A stretch of DNA of 64,000 bases, from positions 70,032,884 through 70,096,883 of the forward strand of contig CM034547.1 of the NCBI GenBank assembly GCA_020055645.1. The letters run 5' to 3'. Below the pieces are notes generated by a model that was given only the letters and a program-made list of their open reading frames with translations, ran no database searches and was not told where the DNA came from. The position numbers and the translations under genes were made by a program. Below are positions 12,958-27,200 of the stretch, piece by piece (position 1 is the stretch's first letter; each line of letters begins with the position of its first letter). The stretch is from Tomocerus qinae. Lineage: Eukaryota; Arthropoda; Collembola; Entomobryomorpha; Tomoceridae.

Positions 12958-15900
12958 GTGAGAATACAATATCATAGACAAAACGGTGACCTATTAACAG
13001 ACTCTCCTAATAGCATTAGGATACTCACAGAAATTAAAATTTTGTTTAGTCTTAGCAGGGTATTGAGTTTAGTTTCTTTTGCATGTATGCTGTCCACCAA
13101 CCGATCACCGCCGGCTTTAGTTAGGATTGGTTTAGCATTAACAGTAGGCAGACAGAGCTCAGCGTGAAAAGCAAATGCTTTCCTGGTAAATGAAACGGAG
13201 TAGCTTGATTGTTTTGTTAGCTTCTTGTAACTCTTTCAAATCCGATTAGGTACATTTCATCGTTGGGGAATGCACCCGCAGTTCAGTTATTCTCCTATTG
13301 ACAAGCCTATAGTTAATCTTTTTAATAAAATTTGAGCAAGGAGACGATGCAATGTTTATTTCTCCTTAATTTTTGTTTTCGATTCACATTTAATTCCATG
13401 GCTAAGCTGATTACTCGTCGTCACTGACGCTCTTGTCTCATTAAGTCCTAGAAATTAATTTTCATCTCATTCCGCTAGTATTATTAGAATGGCAGGAAGG
13501 AAAACAGTGCAGCGGAGCGATTGTGCTTTCTCCATACTTTCCTCCTTCCTCATTGCAACTACACTTATACCTTGCATCATTTATTACCAAAGATGAGTGC
13601 GGTCGTTCCCGATCCGAGTTTTTTGTGCCCGACCCGATCTTTTGTAATTCTAATAGTAGTTATAAACCCGCCATTTGCAATTTTCTAATCAGTACAGTAT
13701 CGAGAACAATATAGGAAGAAAATCAACATACTTTCACTTTCATTCTTATGATAACCCTAAAAAACATCAACTTTCAAACCAATTATGGAAATTTTGGTGA
13801 AAGAAAAGGCGAAGACAGGCTTCGGACTTTCTGGGTTCATTTTTATTAAAACCCGAATAATTCTGAACAGAAAAAGTGGATACCCGACTCGAGTTCGTCT
13901 CTACTGCATCTTGGCATTGTGGAAGAGTAGAGAAAAACAAGAAATGGAGAGCGTCTTTCGTCTTAACGTAATTTGCGACCATTATTCATTATTGCAATTG
14001 CTTAACACTGCTGCGTTGTTCAGTGGATGGCAGTAACGTAGCAAGAAATCCGTTTCGGTGGGGCATTAAAAATTAAACACCGGCATTCGATCAAGTTTTT
14101 GGTTTATTATAATAAATAATTTATGTTGACCTTCGGAAGAGGATTATAATATTCAAAGACTCGTCAATCCACCCGGGCGGGGGAGGAGGAGATCTCTGCA
14201 CATCCTACGCTTCTTGTCATTCATTAATTTCTTCTTCGCCGCCTTCCGCAATCCTTTTAATAGTTCTCTCTGCTTGGTCTGGTCCCGAGCTACCTCTAAA
14301 TCTGTCTCAATCTCAATGCACGTAGCTACCTATTTTCCAGGCCACATCAACAAATAATTCTGTATCACTTTTCTAAGTTAAGCTTGATGTTTGGAGCAAG
14401 GCACATTAGAGATGCGTTGTTTATATGTGACTGCGGGTCATACAAGAAATAGGAGTAATCCTTTTATTTTCATATGAATGAATTCTTGAATCGTCTTTGA
14501 AATTTCTACATGAGCTGCTTTCACTTAAGAAAAAGGAACGATACTCGGAAGAATTTAGACAGCAAAAATGTTGCACACATTATGGTATCATAAATCTTGT
14601 CATCATACGACTCTTTCACGATTTCTTACCTCATTAACTATGCATAAGCGAGACGTAAAAAAGAGTTCCTAATTCAATGTGGAAATAAAAAGACTTTTTT
14701 TAGTACTCATTATTTTATTTATTACAATTTTATATTTAACATACATACATAAGAACAATATAATAACGAATTAATGAAAATGTATTTATTTATTATTATG
14801 TGGATATTATGCTCTGGTTACGTTATTACAATACTACTCTAAGTTCCTTCATTCCATATCAGTTTCATTAATTGAATAATTAGGCAAAAGTTCCTCTGGT
14901 TTCACTTCAGTTAGCTAAATACAGTATATGAGTAAGTAATGAATAAAATTTATCTATAATCACCTTTACATTGTTACACTAACCGTCAATTAATGCTATA
15001 AATTAATAATTTCACTAGTAAGGTTCTTAATCTACATAAAGTGTTAATACTTGCATTTGTAAAGACGAGTGCAGGAAACGCGATTGCGTTGTCTCTGAAC
15101 AATTAGGATGTCAAACTCATTAATCAAGTTTGCCATTTCACATATTTATATGCAATTAACAAATGTTTATTTACACAGCAGAAAATCGTTACTCGATGAG
15201 TGGCTCAAAATGAATGTCCGCAATCCAATGCCACTTTTATCTGTACAGAAAATCATCCTGCACACAAAAACACAACCCTTTACTGTTTACATTAATTACA
15301 TAGACCTAAGAAGAAGTCGTTGCAATAACTACTACGCATTTTTAGAATCCTCTACATAGCTCTCAATTTCGTAATTAATGTGGAAGGAAAAGAATTTTCA
15401 ACTGCTGGCAATTGCACAACGAGTTAGCATTACAACTTCCATCTGATACAGACACGATCTAAATAATACGGAGCCTCAAACTATTTTCATGCTATACTAA
15501 CAGAAAAGTTGAAACTATTCTAATTAGCTACAACTTAGGCAAAGTACAACAACATGTATTCGTATTTATGGTACAGATATCTTCTGATGCAGCATTATTT
15601 GTTGCCTGTAGACAGACTAACAGACAGACTAAGCAACTAATGAAAACTTACCAAAACTAGAATAACAATATACATATATCTACTACGGCTACATTACATT
15701 AAAATATGCATATTGACCAAATACACATCATAGCTATAGACTTACACACTCGTGTGGTTACAGGCACTTCACACTTTTATTTTAGGATTCACTTCAACAT
15801 GAATCCTACTTGTCATAACCACACACAGACATTCGACATATCCCAATAATTCGAATGCAAATTAATTTCTGCTTCTAACTAACTTCAAGCGAGAATATAC

Positions 15901-17620
15901 GCAATTATTATGAAAAATCTATATCGCAACATTGAGTGAATGCCGATGTAATTACTAACCAACCTCGAACAAAATCTCCTTTGATTACATTATTATACTC
16001 TATTATGAACTATTCCCTGTACACAACAATTTACTTTGATTCCTGTTTAGTTAAATGCATTAGGTAGATTCCTTATTCCCTAGAAAATCATTTAATTTAG
16101 AAATGGCACATGGTACAGTAAAGTCAAGTGAAATTGTTTGAATATGCGGGCAGCTTTGGGCATACGCTTTACTTAGTAAAACTAATTAATGATCATTCAT
16201 GTACACTTGTATTTCAATATACATACACAAGTTTTAAAAATCCTTCTGTAGGCTCTCCCTATCTACTTTCATAATACAATTTAGTCGAAGTAGTTCATTA
16301 GATACGTATCAATCACATTTACTAATAATAAAGTATTGTTTTACAGTTATATAATATTACGATGCACCACAAGACAAGACTCACACATTATTATATAAAT
16401 GTAAATACTGGTGAATGTTATAACTATTTCTTAGCATGTAAATTATGTATCCGAGAGAACAGTAGTGCAATGGAGCATTAACTGTAGTTTGACTGCACAA
16501 TACTGTGAACAGTATGTACTTGACGCGAGGGAAATGTTCCTCGTTAGAAAGTGTCAACTGACATCTGTAATATTTATTTCTTATACAATTACAACTATCA
16601 ACTATCAAAGCTACACTATTGTACAACAAAGTGCTGGTAAGTTTGGATTAAGTAGATCAAGATACTTTCGATAACATAAAAATACAATTTTTGTGTTTTG
16701 CTAACTAAGCGAATATCTATACTCCTACTACTACACTTAACTCATGATCTATTTATATACTACAGTATTCTTACATCATATCTAATAAATATTAACATGG
16801 AAATAGTATCTAATTACTTCCAATAGATTTCCTCTAGTATGCCTTCCATATGGCTTGGGCAAATTAATTTGGCAAATTCTCGACTGTCAAGGACAGAGTG
16901 CTCCTACGAGTAAGTAGATCTACGAATCAATAAATTCCTGTTTGATTTATTACGCTTTTTGCATTCCTTCTGATCTTTGAAATGATTCATGCCTGGCTGG
17001 ACACTCCGAAGCAAGAAATATCACACAGATCGAAGGAATCTCATGTCTAATCTACTCCTCACTACTACGACGAAAAATCCTTGCTTGAACTAACTACACA
17101 TAGATACTAATCAATTTTCATAGTTATGCTAAAGAAGAGCTTGTGTAAATAAAGGATTATCATCGAATTCTCGTAAAGGTACGCAGACTTAGTTCATGGA
17201 GCTAAACTAGTAATAGTTCTATAGTAGCTATATAGCAGAAGACCTTGTTCGCCTAAATCAGACAAGTCTTTTTTATTTTAGTAACGAATGAGTGAGAGGC
17301 TACACTTTTTCTGTCTTATGACAGTTACATGAGCTAATGTAAAAGTGTCCTGAATTTTGGAGTAGTACCTTGGCTGATACAAAGTACAGTTGTCTACAAA
17401 AAGGTCGACTCCTCTATCTACGATATTCAGAAAATATTTCTGCTACGCTCTGATCCATTGGAAATATGAGCAACCGTTTATTATTCCGCAGCACTGCTCA
17501 CCGCTTACCTACAGATACAGACTGAAAAGAAGAAGGAGCCTTCTAGAAGTGAAAGCAAATATTAATTCTCTCTCCTCCTTTCTCACTCCGCCCCTCTGTC
17601 TTTTTCCATTCCTCTTCACA
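12958..17620. other. Gene-poor DNA downstream of the spectraplakin gene
   Basis: Highly AT-rich; no open frame with recognisable content. May include distal 3' UTR of the spectraplakin gene towards its right end. Confidence 0.45.
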
Positions 17621-17626
17621 TTTATT
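17621..17626 (-). terminator. Candidate polyadenylation signal of the spectraplakin gene
   Basis: AATAAA on the minus strand about 440 bases after the stop codon at 18068. Other A/T-rich hexamers lie nearby in this AT-rich DNA, so the real 3' end may differ. Confidence 0.3.
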
Positions 17627-18067
17627 TGCTAAATTAAAAAACGGCACTGTTCGGCTCTACTTACTCTTATACTATTAATAATTCTGTTGAGGTATCAAGT
17701 GTTTTAATGGGGATACTTATTTACCTGATATATTGGATGATTGCACTCATCCCGTCCGCCTAATCTAATAATCCGTCTCTAGTAAAAAATATGTAGCTAT
17801 CAAAATGAACGCATTTATGCGATGTCGAGTCATTTTATCTTTTTCAGCGTGATTATTAACTCCCACGCACTACAAACAACTAAATATATACTTCCAAAAT
17901 GTATTCTGCTAATCCGTGGAGAACCAATTAGATTCTCTATTAATTTTCCGAGTAATTTAGTACTTAACTAACTATTCATTACAGAATATGCGTGTGAATA
18001 ACCTATACGGAAATATACTTGATTTCGGTTTAATGAGTCCATCCATCCGATCCGTTAGTCGAAATTA
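17627..18067 (-). other. Probable spectraplakin 3' UTR
   Basis: Between the stop codon and the first downstream AATAAA on the minus strand. No other feature seen. Confidence 0.35.
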
Positions 18068-18266
18068 TTAGTCTCTGTCAAAACTGCTTCTTGATTGAGT
18101 AGCAGAGGAAGATGAGCGGGTGGCATAGTCAGAGGTCGCCGTTCGAGTGAATCGATTTCCAGCCCCTCCGGATGTAGTCGTTGTCGTTGCTGAGGATGCT
18201 GAAGCGGCTGCCCCCGTTGCCCCCGTCAATGAAAAAGAGACATTCGAGCCAGAAGGAGTTCGTGTT
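18068..18266 (-). CDS. shot: Spectraplakin last exon with stop codon
   Basis: One base plus 65 codons and TAA. Acceptor TTTCTTTCTTTTTAG. The protein is a disordered Ser/Thr/Ala/Gly tail ([13 protein letters not shown] to SRSSFDRD). Phase matches exon 21205-21412 exactly through a split Arg codon. Confidence 0.85.
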
Positions 18267-21200
18267 CTAAAAAGAAAGAAATACATTAAGAATGGTCATA
18301 TAATCAACTCAGATATTCCTAAAGATAATGTTAAGGTTCACTGATGAATATGAATATGCAACTACCTTCAATTTACACCCACTATCTGCAATGACTGTAT
18401 TATATAAATTATACTAAATTACTCAAGACTTTAGAATGTTGAATTATTTATCAGAAAACAGCAAGCATTCCTTTTTGATGTTTCATCCAATGAAATTCAA
18501 AGTACATGTAAAAGAATATAATTAACATTATACAAGATAAACATCAAAAGAATAAAACCATAAGGCTAAAGTAATTTGTAGTTGTAGGTAAATCATCAAA
18601 CAATTCAACCTAGTCCTGATTACAAGTTGAAACTGAACTAATAATATAATAATATTTATAATGACTGTGAGGGGGCGGATCAGTCGGTAACCTCCATATT
18701 TACTTAATGCACTTTAACGACTGTATTTTAATAATCCGTCAAAAAGAGCTTTATTCCTCCCAATGGGAAAATTGAACTCGCTCAAAGGGCTGAAAAATGT
18801 CGGTAACCAGATAACCAGGTTACCCAAGATCCTTTTAATACTGTATTAGTGTTTATAGGTAAACCACGCCCCCAATGAGGGAAAAATTGAGGAAAAATGA
18901 GGGAAAAAAGGAGCGGCGGCCATTTTGAGGGGGGAATATGGTTAGGTTACTGAGGAAATTTTAACTTTTTGCAGCCCTGGGCTCAAAAATACTTTTTTAT
19001 ACACACACACTATTTAAAACGAATTTAATTTACTTCTGTTATGTTCTAAATAACTAAAGATTAAGAAATCCCGTCTATCACAACAATTGCAGTACATATC
19101 TATACAAATAAAAACAAAAAATAAGTACATTCAATACTTTTAGCTACAATGTCAGTTATTTTTGCATATGATTATACCCCGAGAATGACATGAATGACTA
19201 CTATACCAATTCCTCAAGAATTTCCTTCAACACTAAAGCAGTTATAAAATTAGTAAGCATAAATATGTCATGTTACCTTGCAGATTTTGGTGTAGAATGT
19301 GAAATAGCCACCGGAATGTTACTGTTAGAAGGTGTCCGCGACCTGGAATTTATTAACAAAGCAATATGCCGTACATGAGATTAGTAACACCCATAGGCTT
19401 CAAGTTAAATCAAAATTAAGCTCAACAAGCATACTGTGACCCATTTTGTAAATCATTTAGAGCAAATAAGAAGACGAGAGATGTTGTTATCAGTGCAGTA
19501 TAAGTGTAATAGCAGTCACTATTAGATTTTATTGTAATATAATAATTCAAACGAAGTTTATGAATACTTCTGCAAAAGACTTATTCATTCGTCGTGACAA
19601 GAAAGGTTGATTAATGATGTATAGCTTCAAAAGTCGTCCTATAGGTACTAACTCAGAATTAAGCCTACAGCTTTAATAAACGACTCCTCCACAATCCTCC
19701 CTCGTCCTCGTTCTTTAAATTATATACCTACATGCATCATAATGAAATACTTCTCATGCTGCGAGCCAGCTGAGAGAATGTGTATCTGATGTAGTGGCTG
19801 AAACTCTTTCAAATAAAAGACTGGAATTGTAAATAAAAGTTAAAGACTAGTCATTAAACACTCGTTAGACATTTCTGACAAATATGAATCTACATTATAT
19901 CTGTCTTAATTAATCGTTTTGCATGGTAATACTAGTGAATAATGTAAATAATTCTGAGAAGTCTCAACTGTAATATTTACAGATATTTAATTAGCACATA
20001 CATATATACAGTTGCATAATAATTAACCCTAGAGCAGTTATCTACTTAAAAATTGAGATATAAAGCTATGTCTTTAGCAAACACTGAGAACAACTAGAGA
20101 CCACTCAAGACTACGTGAATAAAATTATATTCTTTTCTCGGAAAGCAGTTTTGCCTTACTCGAGTTTAGTCTACGAAAAAGTACAAAAGTCCTAACTAAT
20201 TGACCGTATCTAATAATAGTGTAGAAAACCGAACTAAACAAGGATCTACAAAGCAAACTAAATATAGCATTATTATTGTTATGATTTTGACGATTACCTA
20301 TCGAGACTCAGATCCCCCGATCCTGACTCGCCACCGACGAAAACTGGAATTCGCGATGGTCTGGTTACAAAAGCAGAAAGCATTGTTAACAATTTAAAAA
20401 GTTACATATTGTTAGTATTCCTCTTTTCTAGAGGGAAAAAATATAGACTCGAGATAGATTAGTAGAAAGATAAATATAGACAGGTAGTTGTCGACACAGC
20501 AAGAGAATTTTATCACTGTGTCTATACATAGTTTATTTATACCGACACGAATAAATGTCATGTACAGCGAGAAGTCATAAAAGCAAATGACATAAAATTC
20601 AGATTTGAAAGAAAAGAAATGAAAGGAGGAAGTATTTGTTACATTTGATTGACAGACATTATGGAAGATTTAGTGGAGTGAGTGCAAGTTAATGTTCAAT
20701 TTACCTGACACCCGAGTTAGTTAACGAATGAATACTTGAGACTGAGCCCGTTCTCTGCATTTGGATTGGCTGAGTGCTTGATGGTCGAGTAAATGACAAA
20801 GCCCTATTTGCATCATAATGTTGAACAAAAAATTAATAAATTAAAATTGAAGCAGCGCATTCTCTGGGAAAGTAAACTGTCTTGACTGAAAATGAGGAAA
20901 ATAATGCCGAGGGTGGGTAAAGAATAAATTAAAACGACTATATACTCATAATTTAATACAAACATCCAAACTTAATTAAGCAAGTACTTAATTGTGCCGA
21001 CATTACTCTCTTTCAACAAATTTTGTTTCTCTTGCAAATATTATTTTGTGAATGTCTGATACAACTTTATATATATTTAGTTTAAAAATAACCCGAAGAC
21101 TAATTTAGGGTTTTCCTGGACTGTCTAAATGCAAAAGGGAAGCACTTGTGTTTTCTTCAGTCTGTGGTCTAACGAATAACGGAGCAAGTGGTAACTTTAT

Positions 21201-24200
21201 TTACCTTTCAGCAGTGGGACCACTGGGACTCCTTCCTCTGGATGCACCGCTTCCGTTCACGTTGGTGCTAAGTGAGAAAGGAGTTCTGGAGGAAATCGGA
21301 GTGGATGTGTTCAATGGACCCCGAGCAGCCGAGCCACTTCCAAATCCCACTCCAGAAGAGCCCCGTTTCAGGCTTGCAGATCTCCTCACTGGAATTCGAC
21401 TTCCATGATCGTCTAAACAAAACACACATCGAAATTAAGAAACACATTTGGTTTGTCTTTCCAATTTCCCCATAATGTACATAAAAGAACGGAGTTGGAT
21501 AAATACACAGCAAGGTCAAACATTCAATTTCCCATACTCCTCTTTTAAACACTTCTGTAGAGTGGCAAAAGCGTCTTAGAAATCTTTAGCTTTAGCTCAA
21601 GTTGAAGACGTATGTGATAAGTAAAATGGAACCTACCTGTGCTATCCAAGGACGCGTTGGATCCCGCACGACTGGGTGGTTTGCTGCCAGGACGGCTTCC
21701 AGGTTGACTCCCTCCTAAAAACCCATTATTTTCAATTACTTCTGAAAGACTCTCTGTTTTCCAACTGATTAACTCGTCCTTTCTCAATGTCAAGCAGAGA
21801 AACAAATCTCTGCAGTCAAAAGTTTACTTTAGCTCAACAGATGACTTTTTTTGGGCTACTCTATTCTCGGCGACGATGATTCTTTTCAATCTTTTTCGGG
21901 GATGCAGAGGACCATAACCAACTCTGTTTATTATCTCTGGGGCAGAAGTCTTGCACAAAAACATGTCAACATCATCCATCATAAATCTCCGTCCACTCTC
22001 TCCTGCTCTGACTAGACACAACAATAAGTACTATGTGGCCTTACCCACACTAAATGGGAAATTGATCGGTAGAAATCTGTTGAACATTTTGGGAAGACAT
22101 CCTCTGGGACACAAAAGTTATCTTTCGAGTGAGCAAGGCTGACTCCAACTACAGACTTACATGTACCTAGTGTTTTTGCCACTGCTAATCTCAACTCTTT
22201 TTGTCTCTTTCCAGCTATAACGGAGACGCACAGCTGACACATTTTTCACACACATTATGTTTTTATGCTCAACCTAAAAAACCTCACATCCGTCACCCGT
22301 GAATCTGTCCACAACTGACAGGTAAGGATTAGGATGACCAGGCATACTACGTGGGTTCAACGTCCCTGAACTAATGTGTGCAGGGAAAGAGAGAGTAGAG
22401 AAAACTTAAATCATTAATTGGTATCCATTTAGTTGACAATGGGAAAGATGTCCTATCCTTTCATAGCTGATTTGACAAATCAGCTCTCTTTCTACTAATG
22501 CCAATTGTCTTACGGCTTCCCGTTTAACTAATGAGAGGGATTTAAAAAATAAAATGCTTTTCCTATCTAAAAATAATAATAACAAGTTTTCGAGCAAAAG
22601 AAAGTGTGCTTCCATCCAGCTTTAATGTCAGGAGTTGTATTTACGTCTTCCGACTCGGGCTCAATCATTTATCAGTCAAAGACTAAATAAGCAGTCCAAC
22701 TTAAGTAATTGTAAAAGTGATGAGTGGAGACGGAGAGTGAGTAGAAATAGGAAGAATAGAATAATACGTACGTCCAGGTCCAGCTGAAGATTTTCGAGGT
22801 AGCCTTGACAAGGAGAATCCATCATCAGAGAATGTACTGTCGGGCGTCGTTCGATCAGTAGAGCGTGCTCGTCCCATCGGAACACTTCGGATACTTCGTT
22901 CTTTCACCTGCTCATCACAAATCACACATTATTATTTCTAAGTCATCTCAACATGCACAGCTTTATCACTCCACACTTTACAACTACAGAGAAAGTCACG
23001 CAAAGGCGAAAGATGGGCGTTAAGATGTTTACAGGTAGGAAAGCAAGTCTTAACGAATGTGCACATAGACTAGTAGTGCGAGGGTAAGTATTTAAAAGCA
23101 GACGACACAATTAATATTTTAAACAAGCTTACTACATTATTATTTTAATGAATACTGTGCGTAAAATAGCACAAAAGACGTTATAGGACGTGTAAAATAG
23201 TTTAAATGATGTAAGTACATTATGTGCGGATTACAACTCAAAATGATGGGTGAAAGTAAATAAATCCCTTTCAGTACTTAATTCAGCTCTAGTAATGTTA
23301 TTTCCACCATGCGCCACTGGTTTATCACTTCTCTAATGATATTAAGACTCATCAAATTCCGTATTCCGTGTCATAACTAAATAGAACTCCAGTTGTACTT
23401 AGTTTAACTTGGTGAGCAGGTTTAAACTTCGTAACATTTATGTAAGTACTGATTGCTTTCACCATTAGTAGAGAGAGGAGGATGAGATGGTGCAGTTATA
23501 CGTGAGGAAGACTACATCGACACAGTTTTCCTGAGTCTCCATGAAAAGTACAATGTGACTTCAGGGAATTAAGCTACCTAAGAGCAAAATTTTGTATACG
23601 TATGACAAAATAGCATTTCCCTCACAAAGTACTTTCGTCTGTTCTATACTTATCCTATGTTTTCATTTTCAGATTTCGACTACTACGCATTATTGCATAC
23701 TCACTACTTCGCAAACAAAATCGAAAATCTCGATAATGTACTTTTAGTAATTTTATCTTTCTCCTAGTGAAAAGTGATACATAATTTCGTTATGTACTGG
23801 CTGATATTCCATTTACGACTGAAAATGGAACTTAAAAATCATTTGACCTAGTTTTGCAATATGTTATGTACTTTTTGTTCAGTAAAGAATTTGGTGGAGC
23901 TTAAAGGATCTTCTTTTCGAAGCTAAAAAACTATTTCAAATATTTGAGGTCCGTTTTTTACTCAAGTCCATTTTACTCCAATATAGACAATTTAGAAAAA
24001 CTGAAGCTTACACTATCTCGTTATAAGAATAAAGGCTTGCAAACCAATTTACGCTATGAACTTATTGAAATATGCACATCCAGTCAAGACAGCCTTAAGT
24101 GAAAATGAACAGGTTTTGTTTGTATAACTTGCAAACTGGAAATAAAATAGTCAACACAGTCAACACTAAAATAACAGGCAGGTCAGGGAATTGAATGAAA

Positions 24201-27200
24201 CTTTCAAGAACAAAAACGAGTTCAAACTTGGAGATGCATTAGTGAAGCTATTATACACAAACAGAATGCTCGTCTTCGAGTTGGTGAGAACATCAAACAG
24301 TCATCGTAGTTTGACTTAAAGTAGGAGTAATTAATAAACAAATGAGAAAGCAAGGATTCTGAGGACGTCTAGTATCTGTCTATGAAAAGTGTTAGAATAA
24401 TTGTTAGTTATGATGATTACAGAGCTGGAGGTTAGTTGATGTGAGTCTGGAGCCACACAGATGCAACGACAAGTATCCCACTCATCGGGCTTTACCCAGC
24501 GGTAGATTGGTTTCCAGCGAGCATTCGATTTGATTGTTTTTGGGAAGGAATGTGAAGTGGAGGCGGAGGCTGAGGATCCCCCCGAATACTCGAACTGGTG
24601 GCCAAACGAGCTACAGTGAGCTGAAGACTCACTGTTACGAATGCTTTCGAAGATTGGCCGCAGTTGGGCCATTATGTACTCGGCTAACACACATTATTAA
24701 TCAACATCATTAGTCCTCTTTCATCCATGGCATCATCATTCACATTATTTGAACCAATCACAACCAGAAACAATGTTCTCTTTGTACAACTACAGACTAC
24801 TTATCTAATACATCTATCTATCCCTGAATCCTTCAAATATTAATTACATCATTTGCGTAGGTATTAATAACATCAGGTTCTTGACGTTTCAGTGTCGACG
24901 TACTCTTAATTCAGCTGGAGGAGACGATACTAGTACAAATTATTATTTTTGTCTACTGGAGATACCTATATTTACACTTAGTACAGACAACATGAAAGAA
25001 CTAGTTTAGGATAGATAGACATCACTTGAACAAAGACAACTCAGACTGACTGAGCGAGAGAAAGTGAACTGAAACCAGACCAGACCGACAGACCCAGACA
25101 AAAAGAAATTCTATATAGGAGTTGAAGGAGAGAGAAATTGCACATTCCTATTTGTGCACACAAGACAACAGAAACAAAATAAATGTCAAGCAAACCACAT
25201 GTATATGTATATAGGAAGTTACTTCCTACTAAATAAGACAGGCAGAAGAAAAGAGGGGCGGAAAAAGAAGGGGGAAGCGAGCGAAGCTGAGAGAGCAGAA
25301 TGACGAGAGAGATTTGTAAAAAGGAACCTTGGTGATGGGTCCAGCGGCTGGGAGTGACTGGGCAGAGCGATTCCCACTCTGACTGCTCACCGTACTTCCA
25401 CTCGCCTTCGACTTGAAAGCCGTCATCGTCTGCGATACTCCGTCAGCCAGAATGAATTGCTCCCGCAGTTCAATGTTTGTCCGTCCTTTAGCTACATTAC
25501 GCAAAAACAAACATGCCACACTAAAGTTAGTTCAGAAATTCAAACATTAAATTGCAACCAATTACTAATTGTAAATAAATAAAGTAATCAAAGTGAGTCA
25601 ACTAAAAATAATTCGCATTTCACATGCTACGCTCCAACAGAACAGACAAATCAATAATTGTGATTACCAACAAAAAATAATACCCGTCTTTACCTTACAG
25701 CAAAAACACTCATGCCAAAATTATTAATTAACTTAAATGTAGCCCAAATTTAAATGCTAAAGTAAACGTGTTGATCCAATTAAAATAGTGAACATTATAA
25801 AGCTTTAATTACATTACCATAGCTAAGTGATTAAAGTGCTACTGGACAACTTACTTTCATCCATTTCGTGTACGCACTAGTAAGTGAATGATAGGTGATG
25901 CTGGACAACTCATTTTTAAGTATTTATTTAGGTATATTGATTAAAAGGCAAGCATATAAAAGGAAGGTAGTAAATATATCATCACATATGTATCTATAGT
26001 TTAGTTTCAGGAATTGTAAATGTTAATGTATAGGTAGATGAGTTTGGGGTAGGAGGAAATAATCTCCAGCATCACCGACATTCTATAGACAATACTTTTA
26101 CGTATAATTGTGTCTCACTCGAAAAATCTCCTATGCTTAGCCACAGAGCAATTTCAAACAGTTAATTATTCGAGACGAAACGAAACCTTTTAAATCAAAG
26201 GCGAGTAACAGAAAAACGGAAAGAGCTACTATTCATTTTAAGATTAAAATGGTCGGCCAGGATGCAATTTTTGTTTCCAGGTTAAAAGAATGAAATTCGA
26301 GGATTTTTAGGAACATAAAATTGGGACGGGCACACTAAAGAAGCCGGCAGCCACTAAAAGTTTCCATTGACATGATAAAAGCTTTATGTGGAACTGGTGG
26401 AAGTGTAACCCGCATCTGGATACGCATTCGACTACTATTCGCCTTTCGGAAAACATTAACAAACGATACTCAAAGAGGAATAAACAAGTACAATTCACAA
26501 GAGAGCTTTCATTTTAAGGCTTCTCGGACTTAAGATGTAGCTCAGTCAATAGAATTCTATAGAGTTCGTTTTGCTTTAACATTGAGATCAAAATAATTCC
26601 AAAGGAATTATACAAGGAAAAATTTCTTGGAATTCTGCCTGCGTACTTCATATGCCAAATTAAATGAAACGAAGATGGAAGAGATTTTCGTAATTAATTG
26701 CTAGAAACAATATTTAGCCAGAAACGGAACAGAAAAAAAGACTAACAAAAACAATGACAAGACGTTAGGACGACGTCACGAAAAGCAAAAACACAACGAA
26801 CATTGATAATTATTTTTGGTAAAACTCTTACAAACGCAACTGCGACACGGAGATCCGTACGAAGGACAGTACCGTTCATGTTCCACCATTTCGGCCACGA
26901 GATGTAAAACCACTTGAGTGAACGGTAACAGTAGTAAAGTAGCACAAACAGAAATTAAGAAAACGTACATTGTACAAAGTTAGTTGGTAGTAGTATAAAG
27001 TACCACAGCATACGATACGTACAGGTACAGTATACATACAGAAAAAGCCATTACTGTTCTACACCATTATTTAAATCCACTAAATCTGCCTTTGTCTAAA
27101 CCAAATTATAAATATCTCTAATTTTTCATTTTATAAATATAAATCTCATATCCAAAGTGTCAAGCAATTAAAAAACGAAACACTTCATTTACATTTCACA

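Noticed and set aside
21824-22242. Two minus-strand frames in a tail intron (66 and 76 codons)
   Set aside because: No splice sites that preserve phase and no similarity to the spectraplakin tail.
24331-24690. 119-codon minus-strand frame with Ser-rich stretch, possible spectraplakin exon
   Set aside because: No acceptor and donor pair keeps the phase between the exons at 25328 and 22907, which already join well to each other.
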